64,000 bases of DNA from Hydractinia symbiolongicarpus (taxonomy: Eukaryota; Cnidaria; Hydrozoa; Anthoathecata; Hydractiniidae). Each line of letters starts with the position of its first letter. The stretch's first letter is position 1. Where the stretch lies: NCBI RefSeq assembly GCF_029227915.1, contig NC_079879.1, positions 26,478,501 to 26,542,500 on the forward strand. The letters run 5' to 3'. The position numbers and the translations under genes were made by a program. Shown here piece by piece: positions 58,482 to 64,000 of the stretch. The notes beneath the pieces were generated by a model that ran no database searches, was not told the origin of the DNA, and saw only the letters and a list, made by a program, of their open reading frames with translations.

Positions 58482-60886
58482 CTAATTTTCTGGTAGTTCA
58501 CTTAGATGTTTTTTAATCCATTTTTGATGTTCCATGACGTTGATATATCGAAGTGGAGATCGTCTTATATTCGGAAAACTAGAATGGTGGCGCAATGGTG
58601 CATGGTCAAAAGGCTTAATTGTCAGCAGATCAGCAATCATTTCCTTTTCGTCTTGACTTGAATCACGGGTTTGATGTTGTACTGACAGAGGATGGATCCC
58701 TGATGTGTTGTCATAATTTTTTGAAATTTCTCTGATACCACTTACAGCTTTACATACCTTGCTAATAGATTGAACAGTTTTATTAGGGCCCATTCTTTGA
58801 ACAATGCTCTTGCTTAACTTGTTGCAAATTTCCTGAGCAAGATCTTCTTCCATATTATTTCCAGGACCACCTCTCCAATTAACAAAAAAGCCATATTTAA
58901 ACTGTTCTGATAAACGTGGTGTCAACATACATTCAATTTGTGCAATGCTAACGAACATTTCAATAGAATACTTACTAAAACCTCCTAGTGATCTGAATAC
59001 AGTTAACAAAAGCTTTTGATTAATAAGGTTACGTTTACGTTGCAAAATTAAAATAGTAAGAAAAATCGAACATAACCCATAGTTCTTGACATAATCATCC
59101 CCTCCTGTGACATTTGGATTTTTTTGGAACAAAAAATTTTGAACAAATGTACCTAACACATCATCAAAATACCTTCTTTGCTTTTCTTTGTCATGTGTAA
59201 TGTTGACTGGAAACAGATAATTTGATGGTCTGTCTTCTAGAGAGCTCATACCCAGAAATTTCATTAATGCGACGATTATGTAGGCACGACCCGTACTTAA
59301 AAATAATTGTTCACTACCTTCATATGAATCTAATACTTTAGACGGTTTCGCATCCTTTCGGTTATACTTTTCCCTGAAATATTTAAGAGTTCCAATTTCT
59401 TTGACTGATTTAGGTGCATAAAGCAGGGAATAACTGTACTGCAATAGTGACGCTTTGCAATGCCACATCACAGGTTTAAATGGAGCACAGTGTTCCAAAC
59501 GGTCAGATGGTGTGTGTGCTCCACCAAGAAGGTGTTTTGCACCAGCAAACCGAACTCTTGTGAGCTGGTCTCCAGAAAAAGGTATTTTCATTTCCCTCAT
59601 GGGATCGTCTTCAGTAAAAACAACATGACCAATGGTCTGACCAGGATCTGCTTGATAGTCACCATCTACTGTATTTGGTAAGCGCTGTGGGTCTGGTAAC
59701 TTCTCTAACTGTCCCGCTTGATAGTAGATTTCTGCAATCCAATTTTCAAACGTTCTAAGAATTTCAACACAGTCTGAATATTTTGATTCGTTTGCGTTAA
59801 TAATTGGCATGGAAATAATGGTTGATTTTTGTTTCATGCATTCACTATGTGGGTGAGGTAAATGCACTGGCAGCACGTTTTTTAAAAATTTAAATTGTGA
59901 AAGAAATTCCAACATTATTCTCCCAATTAAAATTTTCGAGGTGTCAGCATAATGTTGCCATTCTTGAAAATTTGGCATAAACAAATTTTGTGATGCAGTA
60001 CGTACACTTTTGATTAAAGGAATATCATTAGACAGATGTTGCAATGGTATTCGATTTTCAATTAGATTACTGGCCATCATGTGGAGGTCGTTATTGTCAA
60101 CATTTTGCAAGAATGGTGTTAATTCTCTGTAGTCGACTTAATTCATGCCATCTAATCTGCATTAACACTGAATAGACAAAACAAAGTTTAACTTTTAAAC
60201 TATTACTCAAGGGTTGGTGTAATTTGCCAGTGCTTGCTAGCAAAATTTTTAACAATAAAGAATGATTTGATTCTAACTCTTCCCATAAACTTTCGAAATC
60301 AAATGTCTGTAAGCCATTGTAGCTTGTATCATGTAAGTATGATGGTTTAGTTCTCCTACAAAGTTTTGCAAAATCACTTTCAACCTCCAGCAACATTTTA
60401 CTTTCAAAGTCTACTAGGAATTTTCACAATTTTCTTTATTTCTTTGTATGTTTGTGACATCACAGAGAGCAGGTTTATTTTCAAAAAGCTTCTTTTTTGC
60501 CACAGATGTGGTTTTACTTGGTGAAGAAACTGCACAACGTTTAACTGAAACATTTTGTCTATGTAAACTTTGATTTTTTGGCACTGACATCGGTATTCAT
60601 GCATTTTTTGAATAAACGATATACATTTACGACATATAGCATCAGACATTCCATCATCTTGTGACACTCTTTTTCCACATGTTTGCTCAATTTTAAATGT
60701 TAGGTAAATTTTTTCTCCACTTTTTGAAAAACATTTTGTCACATGGTTTTGAGCAGTGACAATACAGCATAACCGACAAAGCACTTCATTTTTAGATAAA
60801 GTGGCATGTTTAGTATATATCTTTGTTGGTGTATTAACAACTTCAGCCATTACAATGTGAAGATGACATTGACAAAAGTACTCCAA
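58482..60886 (-). pseudogene. DUF6589/Academ-type transposase with zinc-finger N-terminus, frameshifted
   Basis: Three successive frames on the minus strand. 60886-60404 starts MEYFCQCHLHIVMAEVV (or MAEVV at 60850) and has a ZAD-like zinc cluster, LCRLCC..C and AICRKC..RCQC. Near 60415 a one-base shift leads into FLVDFESKMLLEVESDFAKL, running to 60097 with LSRLQRINTIL. 60110-58482 holds the main domain: VDNNDLHMMASNLIENRIP, VVFTEDD, IPFSGDQLTRVRFAGAKHLL, RLEHCAPFKPVMWHCKASLL, GTLKYFREKYNRKD, FLSTGRAYIIVALMKFLGM, all DUF6589 hallmarks; GDQL is the likely second catalytic Asp. The roughly 80-100 residues expected between INTIL and the VDNND block, with the first Asp (GDN-D), are missing. Two breaks make it inactive. 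It converges on the helicase gene, about 300 bp apart. Confidence 0.82.
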
Positions 60887-61092
60887 AACTGACTTGAAAC
60901 ATTTGCACTGTTATCACTACTAACTTAGCAATATGTAGCTAGCTAAACTAAAACAAAAAAACAATATAGTTACTATATTCCTTTGTACACTCAACATAAA
61001 GTAGTTTAAACATAGTAGGCTGTTTCATATACAGAAGGAAAAAAAAGGCTTATTACTTATTGCATTACTTTAGCGAAAAGGTAGCTAGCTAC

Positions 61093-61201
61093 CTTTATGT
61101 CTAATCTGCTACAACGTCAACAAATCAGTAAAGCTAGTGACATTTGCATCTTAATGTCTGGTCTGCTACACAACAAATCAGTAAAGGTAGTTACATTTGC
61201 C
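61093..61201. repeat. Imperfect tandem duplication, about 55 bp
   Basis: Two adjacent copies share AATGTCT..TCTGCTACA, CAACAAATCAGTAAAG and ACATTTGC. They lie inside the AcademH-like element between the transposase start and the right TIR, a possible repeated binding region. Confidence 0.65.
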
Positions 61202-61522
61202 TGTATTTTACATGCACCTAAAAACTTAAATTTCTATCTATTCCTGGTGTCTTATGTTACATATAATAATAATAACTAGCTATATATATACATAATATCA
61301 CAATCCCTAATCTTTTCTAATGTTGAGTCAATTTTTTAAAGCTGGAGACCAACAGCCCAGCTGCCAAGTTTGTTGTTACTGCCGCGAAAGACAACTATGC
61401 ATAAATTATACTTTAGGTATAATTATCATAAATTATAAGCGATCATGTGACCAGCCTGTTCCAGGGCCTTTTCGCCGCTATCAGCTTTATCAACAAGGCA
61501 AAATGCCCTGGGAACGAGGTTG

Positions 61523-61531
61523 GTCATAGAT
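61523..61531. repeat. Target-site duplication, right (GTCATAGAT)
   Basis: Nine bases identical to 56445-56453, immediately outside the right TIR. Confidence 0.85.
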
Positions 61532-64000
61532 AAATGTGAAACTCAGTAAGTATCATAACATGGCATAAAGGAAATATTTAAAAAAAACCGTCGGGGGGGG
61601 GGGGGGGGGGGGAAGAACCCCCCGGACTGAATAGGGTTAACATAATACTTAATCCAAGAAATGTAAAAAATGCATTAGAACTTGTTGACTTTTTCTATAC
61701 GGAGAAATTTTATAGAAAGTTCATAGAAATACAATTTTCTTACCCAAAATATTTACGAAAGGTGCGAAAAGATTTTATATATGGTAATAAGCAATAAACA
61801 TAGTTTTGACTTCTTCCGGAAATTTGTGAGTAGGGGATGCGTGTATTACTATTAGGCTGCACCTAAATTGTACATAACTTAAGCCCTAGAAAGTAATTAA
61901 AGCAAAGAACTTGGTCAGTTGAAAGAGTTAAAAATTGATACAAGTATAGTGTTGACATCAATTGAATCCTTTAAACAAGCCCGATCTTTTAGTCAATGCG
62001 TAAAAAAATTAAAAAATTATGGAAGCCAAAATCTGTTAATTAAGCAATACTAAGCGGTTTTGATGTTTTACTGTAAAATACAGATCTTAGGTTAAAAGCA
62101 CACTTGGTTAAGGGTTGCCTTGTATTTTGTTTTAGTGCATTGAATCCCTCTGGTTCGCAAGATAAACTTTCCTACGTAAATAGAAGAATCGAAGCTTTTT
62201 AGAAAGGTGTGAAGACGTGGGTAATAAGTAAATGCAAAGACAATATGTATTAAAATGACATATTTACTAAGTTTAATAAGGATCTTAAACACATTATTGT
62301 CTTACTGGCTCTATTTCTTATAGTCACTTGACTAGGTCAAAGAATTTTGAAAAACAAAGTAAGTCTTTATATTGATTAAATTAAGGGTAACAAAATAATA
62401 TACAGGATTATTTTTGTTCTCAACCCACCTTAGACTATATCCTCAGTACTTATCTTATTAAATAGGTATTCTTTATCTAAAATAAGAAAGTTCATATAAA
62501 ACATATATATTTTCCTGTGTGGCATGATTGATCAATTTGCATTAGTGACTTTAGAAACTAGAAGTTATAATTGAGACAATTAAAAATTTAATTTCTGTCA
62601 AAGCCACAACCTAATGAAGGTTTCACTATAGTGTTTATCCCACTACTTTAATGACGCATATACACCGTCGGTTTAAAATAAATTTTTAAACGTTATGTAA
62701 GGGTTGATGAGTAGAAAGAATTTGCAACAACACGCACAGCGTTGCTTCCTTGTCTCAATTTAGATACAATCTACGCAGGACATCTCGAACTCTCGAACTC
62801 TCAGGGGACCGACGAAAAAGTTTGAGATATCAAGAGTTTACGATAAAGTATATTTGAGATATTGAGCGTCGAAGGCCTTTAAAGCCCGAGATAGCGAAAC
62901 ACCCTTACGACACCTTTATTCGTCGACCCTGTCTGCCATTTTTTATAGGTTTGCATTTCCCAACCAACGTTTTTACCACGAGATTCTGCTTGGCAGTTAT
63001 TTTTGAAATAAAGAGGATTTCAAAAATCCCAAATTATAAACATTCGAAATTCTCTTTGATGTATCAATCGAACTTTTTATAAAATCGAATATGTGTGTTT
63101 GAAAATTATAGGAAACATTCTAGATAAGTCATAAAATAAGCTAAAAGGATCCAAATAATAATTCGAAAAAGCGAAAGTTCGTGATAGGTTATACATCCCT
63201 TGTAGATTTTTTGTTTTGTTCTGTCTTGTTTGACGTAAAAAATGTAGGATTTGATGACATGTTTTGCTACCGTTTCGAAAAAAAGAGTCAATATAAGGAG
63301 GGTTTTTTGCAATAGAATGACTTCGTTGTTCATATGAGTGGGTCTGTTATGCGGGCTGATATCCTTTTACGTTCGAATGAGGCGAGTTGGCGAGGTTAGG
63401 CGGGCTGACGAAAGTCACGAAAGTTTGTTTATATATTCAAATTTTTTTCACATCGCATTGTAAAAGTTACAAAAATTCTTCAAAAAACATAATTTTTTAT
63501 TTTGTCAAAACAATAAAAACATCACAATAAATTTGATGATAATTTTATTCACCTGGAGTGTTTTATATATTTATTGTTCGCCATGCATACAATATTATTT
63601 CTACCAATAGTTTAAAGGCTATATAAATTTACAAAACAGTTTATTTATCAATATTTTTGTCATTTCCGTACAGAAAAAGAAAAAAGAAATTTTACAAAGA
63701 AAATAACTCATGCACAAAGATAAAAAAGTCCGAATTCAGAAATTGCCGAGAACCCGGTACCAATATGTCAAGATCTCAGTTAGCCGGGTTGTTTGTTTTT
63801 ATATGTTTGTTTTTATATGTATTTTTATATTTATATATGCATATGTTTTAACACATATTTGTTTTGTGAAGCGCTTTTTTATTGTGAGTACAACCCAGCT
63901 GCATTTTGAGCACGTTAAGAATTTGATAAAAAGATTGAAAGTTTCTCGTTATTTTTTCTCGCACAGAAGTTATATGTCAATAAAATTTGTGGACACCAAA
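61532..64000. other. Non-coding, no gene seen
   Basis: Starts with a poly-G run (about 61594-61612) beside GGACTGAATAGGGTTAAC, which resembles the 27811 repeat unit. The remainder is AT-rich, with one dispersed repeat copy (63377-63466). No recognisable domains in any frame. Confidence 0.45.
63377..63466. repeat. Dispersed repeat shared with 34190-34266
   Basis: GAGGCGAGTTGGCGAGG.. followed by GAAAGTCACGAAAGTTTGTT, T-rich spacer and ACATCGC parallels the 34.2-kb copy in order and spacing. Confidence 0.5.

Larger units (their letters stand above)
56454..61522. mobile_element. AcademH-like DNA transposon, 5069 bp, full-ended
   Basis: The left terminus CATCCTCGTCCCCAGGG and the right terminus, reverse-complemented CAACCTCGTTCCCAGGG, form a 17-bp TIR with two mismatches. 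A 9-bp direct duplication GTCATAGAT flanks it exactly (56445-56453, 61523-61531). A second inverted pair, CCCTGGAACAGGCTGGTCA, lies at 56514-56532 and, inverted, near 61448-61466. It encodes a RecQ-like SF2 helicase (plus strand) and a DUF6589-type transposase (minus strand), facing each other. Helicase plus Academ/DUF6589 transposase plus CAAcCTCGTtCCCAGGG-like ends point to the AcademH lineage. The exact lineage rests on my recollection of the family. Both genes are broken, so this copy needs outside transposase. Confidence 0.82.

Overview
This is eukaryotic, AT-rich DNA: the protein-coding genes are split by short GT-AG introns, and degenerate transposons lie between and inside them. The mixture of elements (AcademH-like transposon with helicase, Penelope-like GIY-YIG relic, BEN-domain transposon, several LINE families, mini-Helitrons) together with a NOX-type NADPH oxidase cluster fits a cnidarian, possibly a hydrozoan. 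That assignment is inference; no species marker is visible.

Layout. 1-9.8 kb is a pile of nested mobile elements: a 5'-truncated LINE (about 1.6-2.3 kb), a second LINE whose reverse transcriptase is split by a 4.8-kb TIR element carrying a BEN-domain gene (3685-8479) and by a small TIR element (8628-9005), then an AATTAGG-rich TIR element (9150-9772). 11.3-46.1 kb holds three same-strand (minus) tandem paralogues of a NOX-family NADPH oxidase: NOX A (11322-17431), NOX B (21186-25899) and NOX C (37177-46104, first exon not found). I could rebuild 19 exons for A and B and 18 for C. Splice phases agree throughout and most exon lengths are identical between copies. All four haem-binding histidines and the FAD and NADPH motifs are present. 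Introns and intergenic gaps carry a Penelope-like relic, a three-layer nested transposon, Helitron-like repeats, a minisatellite and a TIR element made of CATAAATGTCGCAA units. 46-56 kb is mostly non-coding, with LINE and Helitron-like debris.

56454-61522 is a complete-ended DNA transposon of the AcademH type: 17-bp TIRs (2 mismatches), a 9-bp target-site duplication GTCATAGAT, and two convergent genes, a RecQ-like SF2 helicase (plus strand) and a DUF6589/Academ-type transposase with an N-terminal zinc-finger region (minus strand). Both genes are broken, so this copy is non-autonomous.

How it works together: the host content is a NOX cluster predicted to make superoxide/H2O2 by moving electrons from NADPH through FAD and two haems across a membrane. 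NOX C looks like a mosaic, A-like in its 5' exons and B-like in its 3' exons, with the switch near a 3-kb transposon-bearing intron; recombination or gene conversion in the cluster would explain this. The rest is mobile DNA whose nesting gives a relative insertion order.
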